The notes under the pieces: model-generated
What the model was told of the DNA's origin: nothing
Databases searched by the model: none
Seen by the model: the letters and a program-made list of their open reading frames with translations, nothing else
Part shown: in pieces, positions 20,960 to 33,700 of the stretch
Layout of the letters: each line of letters begins with the position of its first letter
Numbering within the stretch: position 1 is the first letter of the stretch
Assembly: GCA_963383645.1 (NCBI GenBank)
Contig: OY726571.1
Coordinates: forward strand, 81,412,888-81,476,887
Length of the DNA: 64,000 nt
DNA from: Muscardinus avellanarius
Lineage: Eukaryota; Chordata; Mammalia; Rodentia; Gliridae
Direction: 5' to 3'
Position numbers and translations under genes: made by a program

Positions 20960-21355
20960 AGAATCTTATTGTAATGGTGAAACTGAGTCCAGGCTCAAAA
21001 GGAGGCAAAACTCAGCCAAGGTATTGTGTGAGACCAGGCCTCTTTAATTAACTGGCACCTTTGGGTGAGGTTTGATGCTTCTGGAGAAAGGGACCGATGA
21101 CGGGCAGCAGAGTCAGGGGCAGCAGGTCATGCCACCGAGGGGAAGTGAGGATATCTATGCAGCTGGGTTCTTGGGGTGGGGCCAGCTGCGTGAGAATTCT
21201 GGTCCTCTTGTGGTATCTGGAGTCTCGCGACATCTGGAGTCTCTGAACTCTGGAGTCTCATGACATCTCCACTTCTGGCTTCCAGGGTTCCGCCTCCTGT
21301 CCCTGCTGCAGAGTCCCGTGGGGGAAGGGAAAGGGACCCAACCTACCACTTATAA
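20960..21355 (-). mobile_element. Probable solitary LTR remnant
   Basis: On the minus strand a GC-rich region is followed by taattaaagaggcctggtct as a poly(A)-signal-like block near 21045, as in an LTR R/U5. A short tandem of ctggagtctc units is present (21220-21265). Family unknown. Confidence 0.35.
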
Positions 21356-21653
21356 TTCATCAAGACAATTTAGGCCCAGATTTCTCGATTCAGAAAGGCA
21401 GATAATAAGACCCAAGGTAACTGTGACTTTTCCAAGGCCACACAATTGGTAAATGATGGAGTCGAGATGACAAACCAAGTTTACCAAATCCTAATCCAGT
21501 ATTTTCCCCACCAAACGACACTTCTTCCTAATTCTTAGAAAGAATAATGGGGGCTTTGTCATTTAAGATCTAGGATGTTTCTCTCTGTGTATTTACCTTT
21601 GCACTCTTCTATTTCAAGAGGTAAATGCAAGTCCCTGGGAGGAGAGAACTAAA

Positions 21654-21744
21654 ATGTCTACTGGAGCAAACGCCAAGCGTACAGTGGGAAACATTCCCAG
21701 TGGTGGCAACTTAGACATGGCTGGAGAGCAAGCCTTCAGGAAAG
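21654..21744 (+). CDS. SLC17A4: SLC17A4 coding exon 1
   Basis: Start codon and residues 1-30 ([13 protein letters not shown]...), the cytosolic N-terminus. Ends one base into codon 31 before gtaaaa. A pyrimidine-rich acceptor-like cttctatttcaag just upstream suggests a separate 5' non-coding exon that I cannot place. Confidence 0.88.
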
Positions 21745-24700
21745 GTAAAATCGCGCATGGGCGCTACTTCCAATCTCCAAGAATAACCTGTGAATGTAAC
21801 AAATTTTTATCTCTCTTTCATTTCTCATAAGAACCTTGAATGCATATAGGACAGGTAAACATTATGATATTATTTAGAGATTAAAAATAACAAAATAAAA
21901 CAGCAGATTCTAGGTAGAAGATGTGGAACCAACCTTGGCTTGTTGGAGTCTAAGTCTAGCACATGTCCTGTTAGATCCCTTTGCTCATATGTATGGCTTT
22001 GCACGCTCCTCTCTTGATCACTAAGTGTAATGTGGTCATCTGAGTGAGATTCTGAAAGAGAAGAAAAAAGACATTAGGCAAAAGTTAAGAAATCTGAATA
22101 AAGTATGGACCTTAGTTGCTAATAGTATATCTATGTTGATTTGCTAATTGTGGCAAGTACACCATACAATGTAAGGTGTTAATGATAGGGAAAACTTTGT
22201 GTGAGGTACATGGGAACTCAATAATTTTACAATGCTAAAACTGTTCCAAAGTAAAAAAAATGTGTATTAGGAAAAAAAATGAAAATGTCTATGTACCTAA
22301 AATATTTCAGATTTAGATGGAAAGTTTATAGCCTTCTCCTTCTTCCTTTTCCTTGTTCTCTTTCTTCTCTTCCTCCTTTCTCTTGCAAAGCTAACACAAA
22401 AATAATAATATATACAAATACACACAAACCACCCACTAAGCTAAATAAAATTCTTGCTAAAATAGCAAAGTAAATAATTGTTTTCACAGAAAACAGCCTA
22501 TTAAGAATAAGAAGAGCTGGGTGTGGTGGCTCATGTTTGTAATCCAACATTTGGTAGACTGATTCAGGAGGATTGGGGTTCACAGCCAGCCTCAGCTACT
22601 TAGTGAGGCCCTTTGCAACTCAGTGAGACCCTGTTTCAAAATAAAGAATAAAAAATAGGACAGTGGGTGTAACTTGAAGGTCTAATGCCTCTGGGTTCCA
22701 TCCCCAGACATGCAAAAAAAAAAAAAAAAAGATCAAGAATGCAGAAATAATAAAAATTAATAATAATTAAAATAAATTTAGCCGGGCGTGGTGGCGCACG
22801 CTTGTAATCCCCACACTTGGGAGGCGGAGACAGGAGGATCGTGCAGGTTCAAAGCCAGCCACGCTGGCTTAAGAGACCCTGTTTCCAAATAAAAAAAGTA
22901 TAAAATAGGTCTGGGAGTATAGCCCAGAGGTAGAAGGGTTTCCAGGAACCCTTTATTTATTTATAAATAAATACCTTTATTAATTTATAAATAAATACCT
23001 TTATTTATTTATATTATTATTATATTTATATTATTTATATTATTATATTTATATTATTATATTTATATTATTTATATTATTTATATTATTTATATTATTT
23101 ATATTATATTATTTATATTATATTATATTTATAATATTTATTTATATTATTATTAATAAATACCTTTATTTATTTATAAATAAATAAATAAAAATAAATT
23201 TACATGAATTTATGCAATTCTCATCACAGTGCCTTGAGGCAGGGCTCTTTTAACCCTGCTTTATAGGAACTATTGAGGCCACAAAGAGATGAATAACTTG
23301 TCCACGTAACACACATCTGTAAGTGGAACATCTGGGACTGGGTCCAGGTAACTGATTTCAGGGTTGAAATACATTTGATAAAATTCACGTATTTTCATAA
23401 AGATATTTAAAAGAAGAAATAGGAGACTTTAGTATAATTTAAGTACATGTTACACCAACAACCAGCAGCAGCTTGATGGGATTCTGTGAGATGCACGTCC
23501 AGTAAATTCAGAATCAGCAGGCAAGTACACTCTCACCATTCCTATTTAAAATTGTTTTGAAAATGCTGGTGAATAAAGGAAAAGAAAGAAATGTTGTAAA
23601 CAGCAAAAAATGTTTTTTTTTCCCATTATGTACACAATTTTAAAAAAGTCAAAACCTGACGGGGTACAGGGAAACTAATGCAAATGATAGGGAAATCATT
23701 TAGTTACAGAAACAATACAAAGTACTTGCTAAAACTTGCATGGGACATAACTGAAAACAACAATGAAGTTTCACCTTGGGAGAGAGAAAAAGCCTTGAAT
23801 CCATGGGTAGCATCCTTCCTGGCTCAGAGAAGGTGAATCTATAACTGTGGCGATTTTTCTTAATTTAATCTGCCATATCAATAGATCAGTTGACCAAAAT
23901 TCTGATGTAAATTTTTATGGGTTGGAAGTGGGCAGAATCCCACAGACAAATGCTCCCAGAGTTAGATGCAAGGTGAGGATTTGTGAATCCCAGGACTTAA
24001 CAAGGGCACCTGTATGCAGGGCACAGTGCTGGCCACCCCAGGTGCATGGTCCCTGCAGAGGTCTTGAGGCTGGGCACTCACACAGCCTGAAGATGGTGAT
24101 CACACATTACCACCAGGATTTCTCTGTAGGGATAGTCTATCAACCTTTCCAGCTGCCATCAAACTCGGGCATTTGGACTCAATTCAGGGACAGCTCCAGA
24201 GCTCCTACGGAACACTGGCAAATATGAAAGTTTAGATTGAAATGCATCTATACTCCAGTTCTAGCCTACCTCTAAAGCTTCATCTCCAGGAGGCCCAGAT
24301 CAGTTAAACATCCATGTTGCCTGGTTATAAATGGCATGCTGAGCCATTTCATCTGCCCACACAAGGAACCTAGGAGTCATTTCAAACTGTTTCCTCTCTC
24401 TCACTTTCTACATTTAACCAATCACTGCTTTCAGCCAATTCTGTCTCTAATCTAGTTCTTTGCAGTTCCACTCCCATCCATTCACCCCAGGTCCTGGAAA
24501 GCTCTTTCTTATGCTTGTTCTAACCAACTCTATACCTTCCTCAAGTCTCTGAGAAGTGTTTCTAAGGCAGTTCTTCCCTCCAGGGAACAGGGACCACCCG
24601 ATATCTCCAGAGCAATATCCTGTGTGTTCCACATCACAGACAGACATCAATCTTCTCCCTCTTGCATACTTAGGAAGTATGGGTTGCATGAAGCATCCGA

Positions 24701-27700
24701 AGTATAACAGTCTGTCCTCTACTCTCAGGTTTTTGTTCAGTCCGACATGGCCTGGCCCTCATCTTGCATCTCTGTAATTTTTCAATCTATACCCAACAAA
24801 TGAACTTGAGCATCGCCATTACGGCTATGGTGAACAGTACAGCAGCACCCAGCCAGCCCAATGGCTCCACAGACGTGCTCCTCACCAACCCTCAGGACTA
24901 CAGCAATGGAACGCTGAAGGAACTCGATGAGGTGGTGAGTTCAGTGAGGCTCCTGGACCCTTTCTTTCATTCAAACAGTTCGACTTAAAAAGTTATTCTA
25001 TAAAATAATGTAATTCACTTACCTAGTAAATGTTTATTGAGCACATACTATGTGCTGGGAACAACATAAGAACATATGTATCTAAGGAAATTTTATCTGT
25101 GATTAGTGTCCATGAGTATAAACAGGAATTAAGTTAGGATGAAGAAAGCATCTTTTATCATTTACTGAATGTAAATTCTTCTCCCATAATGGCAAAAATC
25201 ACCACAAAACATGTCTCACAGATTTATGTCTGCTTTCTCTTCCTTCCTTCCAGATATCTTTTATAACCTTGCCTCTGATGCTTCCTTCCTTATAAGATTT
25301 CTTTCTTTGCAGACTCTCATATCTTAACTAGTCAGTTAATTGTGTCAGGGTAAGGAAAAAAGATGTTTTGGACATGTACTTAGGCTTTTTAAAATTATTC
25401 TGAAATTTGTAAATTGGAAGAATGGGAGAGAGCTAGCAGGAAAGGAAACTGCATGTTATTATTTTTGCCCATTAAGTCCTTACAATTAAAAGTCAACCTT
25501 TAGGCTAATGACAGTAAGGTTTTCTTTGTTGTCTAGGCCCCTACATATGACTGGAGTCCTGAAATCCAGGGAGTCATCCTCAGCTCCCTCAACTATGGTT
25601 CCTTCTTGGCTCCAATCCCCACTGGCTATGTGGCTGGAGTATTTGGCGCCAAGTATGTGGTTGGTGTGGGGCTCTTCATCTCCTCCATCCTGACCCTCCT
25701 CATTCCGCTGGCGGCTGATGCGGGGGTGGCCTTGCTCATTGTCCTTCGGGTTGTACAAGGCATAGCCCAGGTACCAAGATGTTCTCCAAGCACAAGCAGA
25801 ATACAATTTCTGGAATGATCTCATGTATCTAAGAATGGAAATTTCCCCTCTCTCAGGTTATGGTATTAACAGGTCAGTATTCAATTTGGGTCAAATGGGC
25901 TCCCCCTCTGGAAAGGAGTCAACTCACCACCATTGCTGGATCAGGTAACTAATATTCTAATCTCGCCTTTATGTACTGTCTGAGAGAACTCAGTCATGGC
26001 CTCTCCAATGGGCTAAGATCTTGCATCCCCCTTACTCTGGATTCATAATCCTTGCTCTGAGGCGCAACTCTATACTATTTTTCTTGATTAAATCCAAATA
26101 TTATCTGTGCATAAATATTTTTGTGTGTTTTGCATGTGTTTCCTTTTAGTCTCAGAATAGTCTTATAAGTCCACTATATGTAATTATTTCTATTTCGCAC
26201 CTAAAAAATTGGAGACACAAATCGACTAATAATTGTCCAAGATCAAACAGCTCCTGAGTGAAGGAGCAGGATTTCCACCTATGTAGTCTGGATTGAAGCT
26301 CATACCTCCTGCTTTGAAACTCAGCTCTCTAGGAAGCACACAGAATCCCAGGCCTGGTTCTCTCACCCAGAACACCCTCGTATCTTTTGCTCAGGGTCTA
26401 TGCTGGGGACCTTCATTGTCCTGCTTGTTGGTGGTCTCCTCTGCCAGACCATAGGATGGCCTTATGTCTTCTATATTTTTGGTGAGTTTGTGCTCTTTGA
26501 ATCTTAGAATTTTATTTTAAGACAAATAATATTTGGCATGATTTCTGTGATGCAGCATACTATATATAGTTAGCCAAATTCTAATACATATAAAATTTTA
26601 TGTAGCAAAAAAATTGATCAGATTCAAAGCTAATCGTGTTGAGAATCTTTTTGATTCACAGCTAATCGTGTTGAGAATTTACATTTTAGGAGACCTACGG
26701 CAAAGCTAGAATAACCTTATAGCTTTAAGGGTATCATAACATCCCATCCTGCTTCTAAATTGATCCCAAAGGATCCTAGAGCAATTTCTTTCATAACATG
26801 TTGAAAACGTTACCTTGGGAAGACTGAATTTTAGCCATATTTATTTGTGTAACACATTCTTTAAATTTTATCTGATATAATCAACAGAAAATTGTGTGAT
26901 TGTAACCCAATCATAGATAAAATACTGTTGGGAGTGAAGAATCAACCAATAGAGTCTGCAGAATAAGGCGAACTATAAGATGCCCAAATAGTGGGCATGA
27001 TACTCTAAGATGCTGTAGAAAATTCCAGAGTATTCCAGAGGCAATATTTTAATAACTCACAATTTTGTATTCATTGAGCTCTGGTTGGGATCTGCCTAGC
27101 TGCTGTCAGTTAATGTTTATGTGCTTGTTTAATTTTGAAACATACTTTGAAATTCCACTTGCAAACCACTTGATTCCTTAGGATGAGTATTACCGATATT
27201 TACATTAGTAGAGAGCTCCCTAGGTCAAGGGCTCCTGAAACATCAGGTAAATGCATCCACCAGGAAAACATTGTGAAGATAGATGACTACAGCACACCCC
27301 TCTTCAAAGGCTGTCATGAAAATATCAAAAGGGCAGATTATAAAGATTATTCAAGCGATGAGAGAGACTTACTGTGCTCCTGGCTTTGAGAAACAGTAAG
27401 TAGCGTATACAAAATAGGAACTCTCTTTTGAATCAGTATTAACATCTCTAAACCTGGTATGTGACATTGCTCATTTCCACATCTACCCTTCCCCACTTGA
27501 TTAAGTTCCTTGAGGTTGAAATTTGTATTCTGTGTTTTCAAAGTACAGCAAAATGTCTGGTGTGTGGAGTCTGCTGTATAGTGCTTGTGAAGGAACGCAC
27601 GAACAAGCTACTCAAATAAAGAGAACTCTGAAGACATCCCTAAGACTCCAAAAAGGGAATTTTAAGATGAGCCATATTGCCACTCAGTGTTTATAATGTT

Positions 27701-30700
27701 TAGTTCCCTAGTACTGTAAAATTACTTTGCCAAAGACCTATTAAATTCCATGTCTAGAAATTGTCTAGCTAGTCAACTACACATAAAATGTAGTGCTGCT
27801 CACGCAAGTGCCATGAGAAAGACAAGAGAAAGAGGTGGAAAGGCTGATAAAGAAACCGCAAGAGCATGGCTAGCAGGAGGGTGCTGATTGGTACTTGAAC
27901 AGCAAGGGCATTTTCAAGCCACAGGCAAGCGTACTAATGACTTGTAACAGTGTGCTATAGCCTCGATATCACAGTGCATTTCAACCTCCCCCCAAAACTC
28001 AGTGGTTTAAAACAGCAGGAATTTCTTCTCATAGCTCTGAGAGACAGCTGGTAGCTCTGCTCCCTGAATCTCATCTGCTCTGGACAATGGATTAGCTGGA
28101 GTATATTCCTCCTATAGCAGTGGCCATGATCTAAAAGGACAAAAACAAAAACAAACAAAAACCCCCCAAAAAAACCCAAAACAAAAAACAAACAAAACAA
28201 GCAGTACTTCCTAATGCCCAGGCTCAGGATTCCCCCAGGCCATGGGCGAAAGCAGATCACACACCAAGGCCAAAGGTCAGGTAGTGGCATGGATGTAGAG
28301 GAGTAGAGAGTTGGTGCCAGTCACTTTCTCAGCCACAGCAACTATCTTGGAGCAAAGTTAAAGAAGAACTCCAGTCCAGTGCTGATTGCATCCTCTTTTC
28401 CCAGGGGGAATTGGCTGTGCCTGCTGCCTTCTCTGGTTCCCTCTTGTTTCTGATGACCCTGGGAACCATCCTTTCATTAGCACTGGTGAGAAGAGATACA
28501 TCATGTGTTCACTGGCCCAGCAGGTACCCTGAGGGACTCCCTTTTTCCTTATGTCCACCTAACATCTTTGAGGGGATTCTGACGTGTGCTTTCTTGCAGG
28601 ACAGTTCACCAGGCTGGTCTCTTCCTATTAAAGCTATGCTCCAGTCCCTACCACTTTGGGCCATTTTAGTTTCTTATTTCTGTGAATATTGGCTTTTTTA
28701 TACCATAATGGCATATACACCCACATATATCAGTTCTGTACTTCAGGCCAACCTCAGAGATGTAAGTACAGAGTTCATTTTGTTCTTCTGTTTCAATGTT
28801 TCATGATATAAGTTTCTGTCTCTCCCACAGTCATAAAATCAAGGGATTAGGTCTGGGACCCCAAATAGGAAATGCAACCTAATTAGCTTGGACTCGGATC
28901 CATCTCAACGTGGCTTACTGTCAGAGCAGGATGTTATGGTTCTAGGTCTGTGTGATGTTCATAAAATGTCACATTTCAAGAGACCTATGCAAAAATTTTG
29001 TAAATCAGTCCAGTCAATGTTTATAAACAATGTTTGTAAACAATGTTTGTAAACAATGTTTGTAAAACTCTGCTGGCAGTATACCACGAAAGATTAACAC
29101 ACTACAAAAAATTTCAACAGAGCAACATAACAACATATGCTGAAAATAAGACATGATTCATAGGACATAAAGTCCCAGATAGAGCTTATCTAAAAAGTAT
29201 GGATAATGTTTTTAAAAATATTTTATTCATGGATAGCATATGGAGAGAAAAGTGCACATATGTGTCAGCTCTCCGGAGTTTCACAAAAAAGAATGGATGC
29301 TGACTGGCTGACAGAGCCTTTCAGTTTCCGCTAGATGGGAATCTTAAAAGTGGCAAAGAGCTTATCAGATGTGACAGCCTGTTGATGACAGCTGTAGCAG
29401 TAGATTACTGTTGCACCCTTGAGTTCTGTACTGACGAAGAAGGCTTATCATTTTGCGGGTGCTCCTGGGGAGAGTGTGTGGAATGACCCTGGAGAGCTGA
29501 CCTTAGCATGCTCGGAATCTGGGGAGCTGTGTGCAAGCAGGCTGAAGGCACTGGCACCAGAACACTCCAGAAAAGAGAAGTTCTGTGTTTTCTCAAAAAG
29601 GAGCAAAGCCAGAAGGATCATCTATTTCCAGGTGATCATTATATGTGAAGAGAGCATTAGTCTTTTTTTTTTTTTTTTTTCAAATTGAGCTACATGTATA
29701 TCCCCCACTCACCGGCCAGGTATTAAAGTCCTATTGGCTCATTCTAGCAATAGAAAATTCATATGAAAAGTCATAGTTGTGGACCATCCATCCAAAGATC
29801 AGTCTGCATCTTGGCAGGGTGGCCAGGGATTGTGACTCACCTGTTTCCCATCCTCAGAGCGGGATCCTGTCGGCCTTGCCCTTTGTTGTTGGCTGTATCT
29901 GCATTATCCTGGCAGGGCTGTTGGCAGATTTTCTCCACTCCAGAAAGATCTTCAAACTCATCACCATCAGAAAGCTCTTTACTGCAATAGGTACTGGCTG
30001 AGCTGGATGCGGGTGGATGTGGGAGGCTCAGGACAGCCTCCACCTCATCCCTGGTTGTCCTCTTGCTCCAGGGGTTCTCTTCTCATCTGGGATCCTGGTG
30101 GCCTTGCACTGGGTCAGATACAGCCACAGCACCACCATGGCCTTCCTAGTCCTGTCTTCGGCCTCCAGCAGCCTCTGTGAAGCCGGAGTCCTGGTTAACT
30201 TCCTGGATATCGCTCCTCGGTGGGGCCCCTTTGCCTCATCCCCACAGCAGCTCAGCTCGGGTCCAGCAGCCCTAAACCTGCCCTGATGCAAAGGAAAGTG
30301 GCATGTACAGCAGGCCAGACGATGTGAATTTCACCCTGTATTTCAGCTCTCTTATAGGGTACCCTGAGCTAGCTGCCCACTGAGACTTGAGTGCTCCCAA
30401 CTCAGTAGGGGAAGGGAGAGGGTGACCTGTTCCTCTCTGCTGAAGAACACAGGGATGATCATGAAGGGCTTTAATAGAGAGATTTTAAATAAGGCTTTAA
30501 TCAAGAGGACACTATCCCAGGAGAAACAGTTACCAGTTTAACCACTTATATAGGTAAACATCAGAGATGACAGCGACTGCAGACAAAGTTCCCAGGGTCC
30601 TGCCACATTCAACAGGGCATATTTTGTCCTCAGCAGATGAACCACCAATATATGGGGGGGAAACCTTTGTTTCAGGGAGCCACATCCCACCCAATCAGGC

Positions 30701-33700
30701 TCAATTGTAGGAAATCAAGAAATGTTTAAACCAAGCCCAGTGTGGTGGCACATGCCTATAATCCCAGTACTTGGAAGGCTGAGACAGGACGATTACAGGT
30801 TTGAGGACAGCTTCAGCAAGTAGTGAGACTCTCATCAACCTGGCAAGACCCTGTTTCAAAATAAAAATAGAGCAGGGCGTGGTAGCGCATGCTTGTAATC
30901 CCCATGCTTGGGGATTACAGGAGGATCGTGCAGATTCAAAGCCAGTCTCGCTGGCTTAAGACCCTGTTTCCAAAATAAAAAATATAAAATGGGTCTGGGA
31001 GTGTAGCCCGGAGGTAGAAGGGTCCCATCCCCAGTACCACCCAAAATAAACAAACAAACAAACAAACAATAGAGCTGAGGGTGTAGCTTGGAGGCGGAAA
31101 TACCCCTAGTTTCAATCCCTAGTGAAAGAAAGAAGGAAAGAAAGAACAAAGGAAAGAAAAAGAAAGAGAAAAGAATGAAAGGAAACATATAAACCAGGTA
31201 CAATCTGCCCATTTTGTACAGACAATGTTAATGAGTTAGTGCAGGCTACCCCTAGGAAATCTCGGACTCTAGCACAGGAGTTTACTAATCATTAATACAT
31301 TTTGTTCATGTTAAACCAAGGATGAGTTTCAGTCCAGGCACACCCAGAGACCAGCACAGAGTTGCAGTGGACAGCTGAGAATCACCTTTGGTGACCTATG
31401 GGTGTCTCCCTCTCGCTTCCTGTCTCTCCCAGGTACTCTGGCTTTCTCAAGGGGCTGCTGCAAGTCTTTGCACACATAGCTGGAGCCATCTCTCCCACTG
31501 CTGCTGGGTTTTTCATCAATCAGGTGAGATCAAATGTTCTGATCACCAGAGAAACTGACAGAGGTCATCCAGTAGAAGTTAGACCAAAAGCATTTTTTTT
31601 TCCTCTTCAGTGTAACTCACCAAACTCTGGAGTCCTGACCACCTGCTTGCCCTCATTCCCACGCTGGGCTCATCCCACACAAGGATGTTACCACATCTGT
31701 GGGTGGGGTTATGAGTTTGTGCTTTGCGAGTCCTTTAAGATGAGCTTCTGGTGATAAAAAACACATTTTTCTAGTTCTATTCATGGCATTTTTCCTGAAG
31801 TACAAAGCAGTCATCCATCTTGGTCTATTGGGACTGAAGGGCTTCCCAGAGCACAAGACTTTGAGTGTTCAACCCTTGAAATTTCTAGGCAAACCTAAAT
31901 GAGCTGACTATGCCACACCAGAACCAACAAGTGTTCACAGAATGTATGAGCAAGGTGCGAGTGGGTGACGGCGTGACTGAGATGCCTGCACCTCATGCAC
32001 CTGCTCATGAATGGTTAGTGTGGAAACTCCTTCAGCCAGTGCTGCTTGCATGGCGCCTTTACATTTGCACAGCCATCCACCCTGGAAGATATATGTAACA
32101 TAATCAAAATAAGCAAATTCCCTTAAACACTTGAGCATCACCTCCTGATCTTGCTGACACAGACTTTACATGGAGGTGTATGTCACAGCTACAGAAACAT
32201 CACTCTAATTTTCCTGGAGGTTTTTTTTTTTTTTTTTTTTTTTTACCAGTAAGTCGGGACAATGAGGGGAGGATAACAAAAAGGAAATTCTTGACAAAAT
32301 CAAGTCCCTTCTCATTTTGGAAGTTTTACTTCTAGCCACTCACATGTTGCTAGAAAATGGTTGTTTAAAGTGAGAATTCTCAAACTGAGCTTGTTTCTCT
32401 TGCCACTTTGCAATTGATTAATTGATTCATTGAATACATAGGTGTTGAATATTAGCATGTATTAAGTCAATATATGTGCTGTGTATTGTTAAAGTATTTT
32501 AAAGAACGAAACAAACCAGCTGGGCATGGTGGAGCACACTTGTGATTCCAGAATTTAGGAGGCTAAGACAGGAGGATCGTGGTTCGCAGCCAACCTCAGC
32601 TACTTAGTGAAGTCCTTTGCAACTCAGTGAGACCCTGTTTCAAAATAAAGAGTAAAATATAGGACTAGGGTTATAGCTTGGAGGTAGAATGCCCTTGGGT
32701 TCCTTCCCTGGTACTGAAAAAAAAAAAAAGAAAAGAAAAGAATGTAATAAACCAAAGTTCCCCCCCTTGTGAAATCTATGCTGTAGGAAAAAAAACTGGC
32801 AGAAAACTAAGATCCAGTACATGATATATTGATCATAAGTGCTAAGAGAAGAGGAGAATTGTGCACATAAGAGGGAGAGAAATTTCAGTTCAATGGGGGC
32901 AACTAAAAAGGTAGCATTGACAGCAAGGACTGGAATGAAGTGAGGGAGCTAGAGAAGAGGGGCCTGAGATGAGGGGTTCCTGAGGAGTGGACAGCAGCCT
33001 GATGGCAGGAATGTGCCTGTGCATTTTAGGAACTGTAGTGGATGGTAATGATGTTGATTGATGTTGGCATGAATGACAATTGAGTCATAATGATTTTAGA
33101 TAAAATTATTATTAGAGAAAGAGAGTAGCTGAGGAGGCCAGGAAGGAGAGAGACAGAGATCTTTTCTAGCTCTCCTCCTTCTAGTGTCTTTATTATGTTG
33201 AGGATTTTAACCAAAACATTGTAAGAAATGATTAATGACAGAAGATAGCAAAGTCATGGGGTGAGTCAGGAAAAAACATCAAGGTAGTCATGGATGTATC
33301 AGAGAGTGAAAGGGTAAAGTTCTGGGAAATAAGGAAATTGTAGGGTCTCTGTTTGTCAAGGTCCCTGCTTATCAGTCTCATTTGGTCCTTGGGTGGGCAG
33401 TTTGTGACCCTCCCAGGCTGGATTGGGGTGACCTCAAAGCTGATGACTAGGAAGGAACAATCAGAAATCCCCAGGCTGGATCAGAGCTTAGGAGGCGACA
33501 GCAGTACACTGGGGCCACAGCAGTTCTGAACCAGAAGAAATGGGAAATAGGTGACTGTCACTAATTTGGTTTTCTGCCTCCAGGATTCAGAGCTTGGTTG
33601 GAAAAACGTGTTCTTGCTTGCAGCTGCTATTAACATATCGGGCCTGGTCTTTTACCTCATCTTTGGCCAAGCAGAAGTACAGGACTGGGCTAAAGAGCAG

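Larger units (their letters stand above)
21745..24728 (+). other. SLC17A4 intron 1
   Basis: Contains two SINEs, an AT-rich tract and MIR-like fragments (about 23.22-23.34 kb). Nothing coding seen; the ORF at 23847-24227 matches no family. Confidence 0.7.

Noticed and set aside
22953..23200. Possible CRISPR-like regular repeat
   Set aside because: The repeats are short AT microsatellite units without unique spacers; the context is mammalian.
25486..25824. 112-codon minus-strand ORF
   Set aside because: It is the antisense of SLC17A4 exon 3, which is clearly the coding strand.
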